A stretch of DNA of 64,000 nt from Coenobita brevimanus (Eukaryota; Arthropoda; Malacostraca; Decapoda; Coenobitidae). The translations under genes were made by a program, and so were the position numbers. Location: NCBI GenBank assembly GCA_032717465.1, contig CM064657.1, positions 18,317,331-18,381,330 on the forward strand. The letters are read 5' to 3'. Below the pieces are notes generated by a model. The model was not told the DNA's origin, did not search any database, and was given only the letters and a program-made list of their open reading frames with translations. Below, piece by piece: positions 52,110-64,000 of this stretch (the first letter of the stretch is position 1; each line of letters begins with the position of its first letter).

Positions 52110-53600
52110 GGGATAACTGGTGGTGGTGCAGACAATCAAGGCATGGTAGTCTGCATAGTGGTAGCCCTAACAAGGACATTACTCTGGCTAGCCACAAGGC
52201 TGTCATTAGGGGCAACAGTAGCCCACTCACCTCGAAAATCAGGCTCATCGAGTGCTTGAGGTGGCAAAATGTGTCCAGCCACTGATGTCCCTAACTGGGC
52301 TGTGAATGCAACCTTCAAGCCATGTGCAGAGACGTGTACAAGCAGGGAGGCAGCCTCACTTATGGGCAACTGCCCCATAGAGGAGGCATTGTCTCCCTCA
52401 GTATTTGTTGCCACAGAGGCCCCCCTCTAACTGGGATGCTTATGGTGACTGAATGCTTTGAGATCAGATGGAGCAACATAATTTATTCTGTTGCTCTGTT
52501 GGGTTTCTTGGAGATGAGTCAGAACTGAAGTATGAATGACCCCAGGGCAGATGAACAGACCCCTGACGTTGTCCTCTACCTCTGTTAAAGAAAGTCTCTC
52601 ACAGGCTCGGACTGATAGGACCAAACTGGGGTGACGAAGCTGGATGATCACCAAGGAAGTTCACACAAGATGGGTGAGGGGGGGGGGGGTTGGGCAGTCA
52701 CCACCACAGATGACACACACACCTGTGGGAGGTCCTGCAATTTTTGACAAAAGGACTGACTGACATGCCCAAACCTCTGGCAATGGAAACATCACGGCCA
52801 TGGCATTTTGGCCATGAATCAAGACGACAGTAAGCTGTGTCAAGGCAACAGGCAGTGTCAGTCAAACAAACGTCAGAATCAAGTACTGTGTGTTTGTTCA
52901 GATCCTGTTTACTTTCTTGGTCCTTTCGCTTTCACCACCCCCAGGTCAGCTAGGCCCTCCAGGAGGTCCTCCTTTGAATTCCTAAGAAACCCCTTGGAGA
53001 AGACCTCATCATCTTTGGTTCACAGTGGCGTGACAGGTGACCATAACTTCTTTGGAAGCCAAATCTTTGATGTCGTAAATGCAAGCGCTTGCATCAGCAT
53101 CCCTGGCCACAACAAGGAGAGACCCATCTGCCTATGGGACAAATTTGAGAAAAAATGCATTTTGGTCTCTGAATAAAGTTCCTGCAGACAGCTTCAAGAC
53201 TAAGAATTTTTCACTATCATCTGGAACAAAGACACCTGGCATTGTCTCAATGGTAGCATTGACTGCTTTCATAAAGGGTTTGGTGCCTCTCCCTCCAGAA
53301 CTCCTCTCACCCTTACTTCCAGTAGCCTGACAGGTTTCAAGAGTCACTATGGTCAACAAACTTCTAGGATTGTCCTAACAGCAACCCATAAGCCCTGCAT
53401 CCTGAGAAAGGACTGGCGCTCCAGAGAAAGGCAAGAGTCATTTGAGGATCTGTAGACTTGCAGGTTCGTCAACAGGAGACTTAGGACCCTGGACTGCCAG
53501 GGGTCACCAGGAGGAAAAATGTAGCTAGTAGATGATTCGTGGGCCTATCTGTACGGCACACAAGGATCAGTAACACAAGGATCAATGTTGGGGGAAGTTT
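52110..53600 (-). pseudogene. Non-LTR retrotransposon ORF1 (gag-like) remnant
   Basis: DDSEKFLVLKLSAGTLFRDQ and ADGSLLVVARDADASACIYD (53290-53070) look like the RNA-binding fold of jockey/I-type ORF1 proteins. YLILTF and LTLP (about 52890) followed by CVICGGDCPTPPPLTH and GDHPASS (52720-52630) are remains of the CCHC zinc-knuckle region. The part 52414-52136 is the variable C-terminal linker. Many stops. Upstream to 53600 is probably ORF1 N-terminus or 5' UTR. Confidence 0.68.
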
Positions 53601-54499
53601 CTGCCATATAATAAAAAAGTAAGCCTTAACACACCCACCATAAAGCTCAACAAAGGGAGGCGAAATGGCAGGTCATAAAACACCTGACAAACCCTGGTTA
53701 GCAGAAGAGTATATGTGGGTAACCAACACACAACCAAACGACAGCTCCAGACCAATAAAGTATATGGCCACATGGTGCCCCTCTTGGTCCTACTCAATAA
53801 CGACCAGCCAACTGACTTATTTTGCCTCACCAAGATGCCTGTCTAGCCAGACCAGGAAACCAGAGAGTTTTGTTGCTAGCTACAGGGAATAATGTGTCGC
53901 ATCTCTCAATCACCAGGCAACCTATTGCTTTAGCATTATGGTATGCCATGTATGGAGATCATGTGGGTGAAGGGGGCAACATCCCTGCCTTAAGATGCCC
54001 GAAAGCTTGTTTTCTTTCTTTGGGTACACTTAGTCACCCATTCATAATGGCAATGTCGGGGCGAGCTCAGCAAGAAATCGTTCAGCAACGTTTCGTCTTC
54101 GCTTGGGAATCAATAAAGCAATTCGCCTAATCAACCAAACGTCATCAGAATAGTCATGTTTTGGCATTAAACCAGCCTAAGCCTAACCTAACGTTAACCT
54201 GCCACAAGATCTAATTTTGTTTGTGAGATTGACGAAGGTGCGACGTTGCCGAATCTATTCTCGAGGCACTCGATCCGAGGTGACCAATATGATTGGTTGA
54301 TCAATTATACTCGGAGAAAAAAGGAACTGCTGTCCGGAACAGGGTATATCATCACCACCAGGTGGCCCTCTTACCTGGTGATGAGAGAAAAGGGCACTTG
54401 GTCCAAGGGATCGATTGACAGCAATGCTAATGAGGCAGTCATGCAGGAAACAAAAACAGAGGACGCCACCGAACACATTTCAAGGGTCACCACCACTGC
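53601..54499. other. No gene recognised; probable 5' part of the minus-strand retrotransposon
   Basis: Includes a CCTAAGCCTAACCTAA phrase near 54178 and several short frames with no domain. Confidence 0.4.
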
Positions 54500-56560
54500 A
54501 AGGTAACTCACCTTCGGTGGGGTTAGTATGTGGTGTACATTAGATATTAGTGTTTGGTTGTACTGAAGGTCAATAGGAGACCCTAGCCTCACAATACCGC
54601 TCCCCTGCCTTAAGTGGTTACATGGGAATTAAGGACAATACTTTCAAAGTATGGTGTTTTAGTATGATGTTGACATGTGGTGTACGTGTGATGGTAGTGA
54701 TTTGTTGCCTTTTGGATCCGAAGGAGATCCCAGCCTCACCCTACCACCTGCCAAACTAAACTGGTTACGTGGAAATTAAATATATTACTTTCAAAGTATG
54801 ATGTTCTGGTATGGTGTTAGTAATTAGTGTACGTGAGATGTTATTGACTGGTTGTCTATGAAGTCCGTAGGAGACCCATGCCTGACCATACACCCGCCCA
54901 TGTAGATTGCTTGCATGGGAATGTAGGACACTGTTTTTAAAGTATGAAGTTGTATGAAGCTGGTATGTGTTGTACATGAGATGTTTGTCTTTGGTTGTAC
55001 TATGGTTCAGAAGGAAACCCTAGCCTCACCATACCACCTCCCTACCTCATGTGATTACATGAGAATTAGGCGCATGCTCTTCAGAATATTGTATGGTATA
55101 GTGTGGTATTAGTATGTAGTGTGCATCAGATCTTTGTGGTTTGTTGTATTTAGATCCCGAAGGAGACCCAAGCCCCACCGTACCACTTGTCTACCTTGAG
55201 TGTTTACGTTATGCTTTGGTATAGGTCTGGTATGTAGTGGTTTTGTTAAGGGTCAGAAGAAGACACTCTTCGTGCCATACTACTTCCCTACCTGAAGAGA
55301 TTACACGGGCCTGAAGGACACTACTTTCAAAACACGGTGTTCTGGTATGGTGTTGGTGCTACAGTATGGTGATGTTGAGATACTGGTGTTTGTATTCAGC
55401 AATAAGCGACACCTAGCTTCACAACACCAGTTCATTACCTAAAGTGGTTACATATAAATCGAAGAAAATATTTGTCAAAAAAAAAAAAAAAAGGTGCTCT
55501 GGTATGGTGTCAGCATGTGGTGTACCTGAGACATCACAGCGTGGTTACAGTAAGGACCAGGAAGGGACTGTACCCACATCATATGACTTCCCTACCAAAA
55601 GTGGTTACCTGGGATTTATGGACACTAGTTTCATAATATGGTGTTTTGACTGGTGTTAGTATGTTTTTTACGTGAGATGTTAGTGGCTGTTCGTATTGAG
55701 GGTAAGTAGGAGACTCTAACCTTACCATACCAGACTTAAGCCTAATCATACCACCTCCCTACCTAAAATAGTTACACTGAAATTAAAGTAACTAGTTTCA
55801 AAATATTGTTTTCTGGTATGGTAATAGCGTGTGAGGTATGTGAGATTTTAGTGGTTTGTTGTATTGAGGGTGCCTCGGAGACCCTGCCTTTACCATATCA
55901 CTAGCCTACTGTACCTAAAATGGATATATGTGAATAAAGGATACTTTCTTCAAAATATGGTGTTGTGGTATGGTGTGTGTTTGTGGTGCATGTGAGTTGT
56001 TTGAGTTTGGTTGTAATGAGGGTCAGACAAAAACTAGCCTCACCATAGTCCTCCCAATATAACATGGTTACATGGTACTTAAGGACAGTGTTTTCAAAAT
56101 ACGGTGTTGTGGTGCGGTGTTTGTATGGGTATACATGACATGTTAATGTTTGGTTGTACTGATGGTCATTGCAAAACTATTGTCTCACCATTTCATATCA
56201 TTACGTAAGATGGTTGCATGGGGCACCTTTAAAGTATGGTGTTCTGGTATGGTGTTAGGATTTAGTGTACGTGAGAATGTAACGGTTTATTTTACTGAGG
56301 GTCTGAAGGAGACTCAAGCCTCACCATACCACCAGCCCACTTAGAGTGGTTAGATGGGAATTAAGGATATTGTTACCAAAACATGACTGTTACTTGTGAA
56401 TTGAAGACACTGTTTTCATAATACTGTATTATGTTTTGGCATGTTATTAGTAACAGGTGTACACGATACATGTTTGGTTGCAGTAAGGGTCAGTAGGGGA
56501 CCAGCGCCTCACCACATCACCATCGTTGTTACTGTATATATATGAGTTATACGGGCATTA
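54500..56560. repeat. Satellite array, ~14 monomers of ~150 bp
   Basis: Monomers share ATGTGGTGTACGTGAGAT, TTTGGTTGTACTGAGGGTCA, GGAGACCCTAGCCTCACCAT, ACCACCTCCCTACC and GTGGTTACATGGGAATTAAG. Starts of the GTGTAC(A/G) block lie near 54528, 54677, 54830, 54970, 55118, 55518, 55660, 55990, 56130, 56263 and 56456. Length varies by small indels; monomers are diverged, so the array is old. No coding capacity. Confidence 0.9.
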
Positions 56561-58149
<1,589 letters not shown>

Positions 58150-58699
58150 TAAACTGAAAGCCATGAAAACCTACACATACAGCGTAAGAAGCCTCGCAGA
58201 AGATTACACCCTTGCTTCCTTAATGAAGTACTATCATTAGTTGGGATACTGCAGGTCTGAGTCAGATCCACAGAAAAGAAGAAAAATCATTCAGCTCCGA
58301 GACGGCAACCGCCTATTTTACTATAGAGGAACGGCAGAATGAAAGAGTTACTGGTGTAAGATTTCTAATTGAAAGAAATCATTCATAGATCATTGTTAAA
58401 TTCAACAGTGTGTCTGACAGAACATCATGCATTGTAATCACACTATGCAAAGGAAACACCCAAAAAGTTTTACAGGTATATGCATCCACTTCTCAAAGCA
58501 CACATGAAGAAACTGAAGCATTCTATGAGGACATCTCCCAGATAAAGGAAGTAGTAAAGGCCAGATATACTATATGCATGGGATACTCCGATGCAAATGT
58601 TGGCAAACTGGAAAATGGAGAAGCATGTATGGTAAAATTAGGAGAGGAAGAGAAGAATGACAAGTGAATTGGTGTTAAATTTTGTTGAAATGTATAACA

Positions 58700-59900
58700 T
58701 GAGAATAACTAGACGGGCACTCAATGGAGCGCATCGACAAGGGCAACATAACTTCCAAACCACTCTTCATAATGGGTTAGGCCTTCTCATCATCGATTAG
58801 GGTTTCGCAGAAAGTGTTTTCCGATTCCAGAATCTGTAATACGATCCAGGTCAGTCCTAAATGTTAACTGATTGTTCCCTGAGCATGAGCTTTCTGCCCA
58901 CCAAATTTGAACCATATCTCTCTTTTAGTTTTTGGGTAATCCTGCTAACAAACAAACAAACTAACAAACATCGGTCCCAAAAGTTAATCGATTGTTCCCT
59001 GGGACATGGGCTAACTACTCTCCAAATTTGGTCCAAACCTCTCTTTTAGTTTTAGGATAATCCTACTAACAACCTAACGATCAAAGAAACAAACAGGCGT
59101 GAAAACATACTCTCTTTATCGGAAAGAATAAATATATTCTTTCAAAAAAAGCGGTGGGGGGGGGGAGGAAAGAACCTGCAGAATTCCAAATGGAGAAATA
59201 AAAAATGAAATCGACTTCATTATAGCAGATAAGAGTAACACGATCATTAATGTCACAGTCATCAATAATGTACCTAGAAAGCACTCAAAAAGCGCATACC
59301 TCCGCCAATGCCACTGCAATTAAAATGGATCCGGGTCCGTGGATATAGGATCCAGATTCGGATCCGCCCCAAAGTTTAATTAATTCTTTCTTGGTTCATG
59401 GTCCACCTTTCCATATAATTTCATTGAAATTCATTGAGAAGTTTTGGAGATATTGTGCGGGATACTTCGGATCCGGATCCGTTCCAAAGTTTAATAATTT
59501 CTTCCGTGGCCCTTGGCCCACCCTTCCACACAGTTTCATCAAAATCAATTCTTAACTTTTTGAGTAATCTCGGATCCGGATCCGTGGATATAGAAACAGG
59601 ATCCGGATTCGAGTCACCCACAAAATTTAATCAGTTCTTTCTTGGTCCATGGACCATCTTTCCACAAAATTTCACTGACATTCACTGAGAACTTTTGGAG
59701 ATATTTTGCGCGATACTCCGGATCCGGATCCGGATCCGGATCCGGATCCGCCCCCAAATTTAAAATTTCTTCTTTGGCCCATGGCTGACCCTTCCACAGA
59801 ATTTCATCAAAACCCATTCATAACTTTTTGAGTAACGCTGCTAAAAGACAGATAAACAAACAGACAAACTAATGCGGGATAAAACTTAACCTCCTTGGTG
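58700..59900. repeat. Tandem ~120-bp units with AAAC tails and GGATCC runs
   Basis: Two units at 58864 and 58985 share GATTGTTCCCTG and CCTCTCTTTTAGTTTT. Four units at 59371, 59484, 59620 and 59754 share CCAAAGTTTAAT, TTTCTT..TGG.CCATGG and TTTCAT..AAATTCATT, with a (GGATCC)n run at 59719-59750. Each block ends with AACAAACAAAC/ACAAACAGACAAAC and CATAAC- or TTAACCTCC-type text. Non-coding. Confidence 0.82.
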
Positions 59901-60217
59901 GTGGTAAATATTGGAAGTGATCATAAAAGTGTGGGTTGCAAGCCAGATTCTATTTCAGAAGTGAATGAAATAAACGGATTAAAAATATGAAGATATGTCC
60001 AATAAAAGTAAGCAAAAACCAAACTGCCTTTCAGTTAGAAATATAGAACACATTTCAGGCTCTAAGTGACGCCGAGTGTGACACTGATGAGTTTAGTGAT
60101 AGACTAACAAAAGTGTTAAGGGAATCAGCGGAGGTAGTAGGGAAAGCTGATACAACCAAAGTTAACAAGTGTCAATACATGACCCTCGAGCTCATGAAAA
60201 GAAGAAAGATGAAAGTT

Positions 60218-60219
<2 letters not shown>

Positions 60220-60293
<74 letters not shown>

Positions 60294-60301
60294 AGAATTA
60301 A

Positions 60302-60372
<71 letters not shown>
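60220..60372. repeat. Two (TA)n arrays flanked by duplicated AAAGTAGAATTAAAT
   Basis: TA 60220-60289, AAAGTAGAATTAAATT, TA 60305-60372, then AAAGTAGAATTAAAT again and a third GTAGAATTAAATAAGCTTAT at 60404. Confidence 0.94.
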
Positions 60373-60374
<2 letters not shown>

Positions 60375-61050
60375 AAGTAGAATTAAATAAGCTTATAGAG
60401 AATGTAGAATTAAATAAGCTTATCAACAAAAGACAAAGAGAACAAAAACGAATGAGAAACATAGATCAGATCATTGAAAAAAAAAAAAAAAATGAACCAG
60501 GTCTGATGTAACGGCCCTGGGAAAGCAACAACTAATATCACTGAAAAACAAACACGTTGAAATAATTAAATGCAAAGAGAGGATGGTGGGGAGAGTTGAG
60601 GAATTTTACAAAGAACTGTATGCATAAGAAAAAAGAAAAGAAAAAAAAAACAGGGGTACCAATAGCTAACTTTTCGGTTGACACAACTGATATACCAGAG
60701 GTAACACCAGACGAAGTAAACTTTCTCTTTAAAGTATGAAAGGAAGGAAGACCCCAGGAGAGATTGGAACAGTAGCAGATTTACTGTTGGATGAAGGAAT
60801 ACAAGCTCAAAACAGGCTCACTCACTTATTTTCCCAATATATAATGAAGAAAATTCCAATTCATGGTGTGATGCAACAGTTACTCGTATTTTGCTTTACA
60901 AGAAAGACAACTCTAAAGATCTTAGTAACTATCGCCTATCAGCTTATTACCAGTTACTTACAGACTCTTCACTAAAGTCCTAACAAACAGAATAACAACA
61001 AATTTGAAAGAAAACCAACCTCGTGAGCATGCAGGATTCCGAAGCGGGTG

Positions 61051-61601
61051 TTTGAGGGGTGCGTACCGGAAGAGGTTCACAGACCACCATCCGGAAAATA
61101 CGTTTTTGTTGGATAACATAATTTTCATCCATACTCTATCATTTGACCTTGGATGAGAACACCTTGCGCTTCTGGAAGTATGGTTGAAAGTTCTTCAAAA
61201 GTAGTGTTGTACTGTGCATGCACCCAGCTGTGGCGGTGGTGCTGTGGGAGCAGACGAGTGCGTCTTGGGCCTGTGTGTGCATGTGTTGGTTGTGGCCAGT
61301 GGGAATGTAGCCGGGCCACGAGCCTAGCTTAATGATTGGCTGGCTGTACGTGGCGATGGGTTTGGCGGGAGTTTTGGGGCACCATTCGTCAGACCCAATC
61401 AATGTGCTCTGTTCATAGCACGCAAAAGGAATTCTCGCTGTTTTACAGCCAGCCAGTTTTACCTTTATGGGGGAGCCATAGCACATTCATAATGATTAAT
61501 AGCATTTATCTTCGTTCTAATCAATGTTGTTTTTTGCTTAAACAATCAAGTTTTGCCAGAAAACGGGTTGAATGCTCAGGAAAATAAAAATAAAAACTTC
61601 T
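61051..61601. other. No gene recognised
   Basis: ~550 bp of GC-balanced sequence with short frames, no domain. It may be the 5' flank of a truncated insertion. Confidence 0.4.
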
Positions 61602-61624
61602 GTCTATCTATCTATCTATCTATA
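61602..61624. repeat. (CTAT)n tail
   Basis: About six CTAT units; on the minus strand this is the (ATAG)n tail of the following retrotransposon. Confidence 0.93.
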
Positions 61625-64000
61625 GCCCGACGCCCTAATCCCGCAAAGGGTGGCCACAGACAAAACGCCTCCAAGTAGCTCTGCCACCCACCATTTGACT
61701 ACCCTCCCCCCAACTCATCCCCCCCCCTCCCTCATATACCTCTCAACTCCATCCCTCCACCTCATCCTCGGTCTACCTCTCCCTCTCCCTCCCTCCACCT
61801 CACCTACATACACTCTCTTAGTCAGTCTTTCATTCTCCATTCTCTTCACATGTCCAAACCACCTCAGTGTATTTCTCCTAATCTTCTCAACCACATCCAC
61901 ATCCACCCCACAGCGTTCCTTCACTTCTTCATTCGTCAACCTGTCCCTCCACGTCACTCCACATGCTATTCTCAAGTAACTCATTTCCACTGCTCTCACT
62001 CTTGACTTGTTCCCCTCTTGCAAGGTCCATGCCTCGCTTCCATACGTCAGGGTAGGGATCACAATACTATCATGCAGTGACTTCTTAACTTCCTTACTCA
62101 CCTCTCTATTTCTCATCACTGCTTTCAGTGTACCAACAACCTCCCTTCCCTGCTGTACCATTTCACGCACTTCATCCCCCGAAGTTCCATCCTTACTCAT
62201 CACACTACCCAAGTACTTGAATGCACTCACATTCTCCATATCCTCACCATCTAACCTCACTGCACACTCTGTGACTTCATTCCTCTCAAACATCATAACT
62301 TTACTTTTGTTTATATTAACTTTCAGAGTTCTCCTCCTACACACTGTCCCAAATTCGTTCACCAAACCTTGCAACTCCCATTCATCTTCACTCAACAGTA
62401 CTGTATCATCAACAAACAGCAACACCGGAAGCTTCCAAATCTCACCCTCATTCATTAGAGCCACCCCCACATCCACTGCCCTACCCTGCACCTCCTTTAC
62501 AACCCCATCCATCTATATATTAAACAGCCATGGAGACATCACACAACCCTGTTTCAGTCCCACATTGAGATCAAAGAACTCACTCAGCTCACCATCCACT
62601 CGCACCGTAGCCCTAGCTCCCTCGTACATACTCTTCACAGCACTCAATAATTTCCCCTGCACTCCATATATTCTTAATACCTTCCACATACCTTGCCTAT
62701 CTATTCTGTCATAAGCTTTCTCCAAGTCCATGAAGGCAGCATACACTTCCCTTCCCTTCTCTAGATACTTCTCCACTAAACATCTTAGAACAAATATCTG
62801 ATCTACACACCCTTTTCCCTTCCTAAATCCCCCTTGTTCTTCTCCAACTAGCTCCTCTGTCATATGCCTAACCCTATCAATGAGCATTCTACCATATATT
62901 TACCAGTCACACTAAGAAGGCAAATACCCCTATGGTTACCACATACTTCTCTCTCCCCATTTCCTTTGTATAAAGGAACAATTATACCTGATTTCCAGTC
63001 CTCTGGAACCCTTCCCTCTTCCCAAGCCAATCTACACAACTTCCATATCCACTCCACAACAATCTCACCCCCATACCTAAGCATTTCACCAAACACTCCA
63101 TCAGTTTCTGGGGCATTTTACAACTTAATCTTCTTCATCGCTTCCACTACTTCCTCCCTATTGATCTCTTCCTCCCTCCTCTCATCTCTTCTTCTCCAAG
63201 CCATTCCCCAACCACTTTTACTCGCACTGCTCTCATTCTCTACATTCAACAAATCCTCAAAGTGCTCCTTTCATCTCCTCAGTTTCTCTCTCTTCTCCAC
63301 CAACAATCTATTATTCCTATCTTTCACTCCCCTACTATTTCCCCTTTCACACTGCCTTACTTTCTTTACCTCCTTCCAAAACAATTTCTTACTCTCCCTC
63401 CATTTCACACTCAGATTCCTTCCAAACTCTTCATCCACTTTCTTCTTACTCTCCTTCACCAGTCTCTTAACCTCCCTTCTCCTGCTCACATATACCTCTC
63501 TCTTCTCTCTCTCTTCTTCTCCCTTACCTCTACTCGCTAACCATTCACTATATGCCTTCTTCTTTTGTTCCACAGCTCGTTTCACCTCATCATTCCACCA
63601 TGCTGTCCCTTGCACACCCTTGCATCTCCTCCTCACTCCACAAACCGCCTCACACGCTGCGCCTATCTCTTCCGTGAATATCTTACATACGTCTTCCAAC
63701 CCCTTACAAGCACAGATGTCCACCAAAGCACTTCCATTCCCATCTACGTCAGCTGGCACACCCCACTGACCAACCACTCCATCCACTCGTACATTCCCAA
63801 CTTTGAGATTCACGTCTCCAATCAACAGCACTTTCTCGCTCCTCTCAGATTTGTCCATACATGCTTCTACTCTCCCCCAAAACTCATCTTTCACTCTTGC
63901 CACTCGATCCTCTGTCGGGGCATACACACATACAATCGCCCACGCTTGTATACCTACTTTCATCCTCACCCATACAATCCTTGCACCCACTGTTCCATAC
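61625..64000 (-). pseudogene. RTE-like retrotransposon, minus strand, continuing past the window
   Basis: Endonuclease/linker frame 63990-63271: CVYAPTEDR, LLIGDVNLKVGNV (GDFN changed to GDVN), DVDGNGSALVDICACKGL, then GTAWWNDEVKRAVEQKKKAY. The EN's distal half with its SDH motif is missing, as if deleted between CACKGL and IFTEEIGAACEA. RT: EDWKSGIIVPLYKGNGE, EQGGFRKGKGCVDQIFVLR, AAFMDLEKAYDRID, LKQGCVMSPWLFNI, then a TAG at ~62513 and FVDDTVLLSE, where FVDD replaces YADD. C-terminus: LTYGSEAWTLQEGNKSRVRA, TLRWFGHVKRM, RGRGRPRMRWRDGVERYM. Stops also at 63268 (WKEHFEDLL context) and 63118, and a frameshift near 62890. The 3' end has the shared GGATTAGGGCGTC sequence and (ATAG)n. Confidence 0.93.

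Larger units (their letters stand above)
58150..61050 (+). pseudogene. RTE-like retrotransposon EN and RT relic, interrupted by tandem repeats
   Basis: Endonuclease: TYTYSVRSLAEDYTLASLMK (58166), IIQLRDGNRLFYYRGTAE (58278-58330), QVYASTSQSTHEETEAFYED (58474) and ICMGYSDANVGKLENGEAC (58575-58625), where the catalytic GDFNA is changed to GYSDA. Linker: ALSDAECDTDEFSDRLTKVL (60058). RT: FYKELYA (60605), a KTPGEIG block (60746) standing for KAPGxDG, KDNSKDLSNYR (60904-60936) and EHAGF-like text near 61027. The piece between 58700 and 59900 is unrelated tandem repeat; two (TA)n arrays (60220-60289, 60305-60372) split the linker. This EN is the type often mislabelled craniofacial development protein 2 in automated annotation. 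Confidence 0.82.

Noticed and set aside
54500..56560. CRISPR array
   Set aside because: Monomers are contiguous and diverged with no unique spacers; eukaryotic satellite.

Overview
The window looks like a repeat-dense stretch of an arthropod nuclear genome. A malacostracan (decapod-type) crustacean is the best guess. The reasons are the very long (TA)n, (GT/CA)n, (CT/GA)n and GATA arrays, degenerate TTAGG-type telomere-like minisatellite, several tRNA-derived SINE heads, and a mixture of jockey-like, RTE-like, Gypsy, Tigger, hAT and piggyBac-type relics. The taxon is inferred from repeat style, not from a host gene. I found no host protein-coding gene, no rRNA, no convincing functional tRNA and no CRISPR array. 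Almost every recognisable coding stretch belongs to a transposable element, and most carry stops or frameshifts.

Layout, 0-15 kb: an almost intact jockey-type endonuclease/reverse transcriptase (1-2868, one in-frame stop); a Tigger/pogo-like DNA-binding fragment (3368-3790); an RTE-like retrotransposon (4497-7667) split by a piggyBac-type MITE at a TTAA (5990-6757); a tRNA-derived SINE; and a complete two-LTR Ty3/Gypsy element on the minus strand (8928-15129). Its pol order is PR-IN-RT-RNaseH, the Gmr1-like arrangement, and it sits inside a (TA)n array.

15-30 kb: tandem 'AAGGTCA' repeat families, an uncharacterised multi-exonless gene family relic (16900-18525) broken by a SINE, a tandem and inverted array of tRNA-like units (21.5-22.1 kb), three copies of a small MITE (22.5 and 25.4-25.8 kb), telomere-like minisatellite, and transposon T1 (25929-29500) with long terminal inverted repeats and an unclassified transposase-like gene.

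30-48 kb: a decayed jockey-like element, an RTE-like relic, a ~1 kb GGTA/GGCA minisatellite, and transposon T2 (40486-46958). T2 shares its terminal sequence with T1, encodes a distantly similar protein, and is interrupted by a 3.7 kb hAT element (42555-46229) with an exact 8-bp target duplication. A Tigger-like deletion derivative (47013-47986) follows.

48-64 kb: a mariner tail fragment; a decayed non-LTR element with ORF1, endonuclease and RT on the minus strand (49650-53600); a ~2 kb satellite with ~150-bp monomers (54500-56560); an RTE-like EN/RT relic interrupted by tandem repeats (58150-61050); and an RTE-like element on the minus strand running off the window end (61625-64000).

The genes do not form a host pathway. 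They are successive insertions, and the nesting gives a relative order of events. The strongest candidates for something not well described are the T1/T2 transposon pair and the Gmr1-like retrotransposon with a SCAN-like gag.
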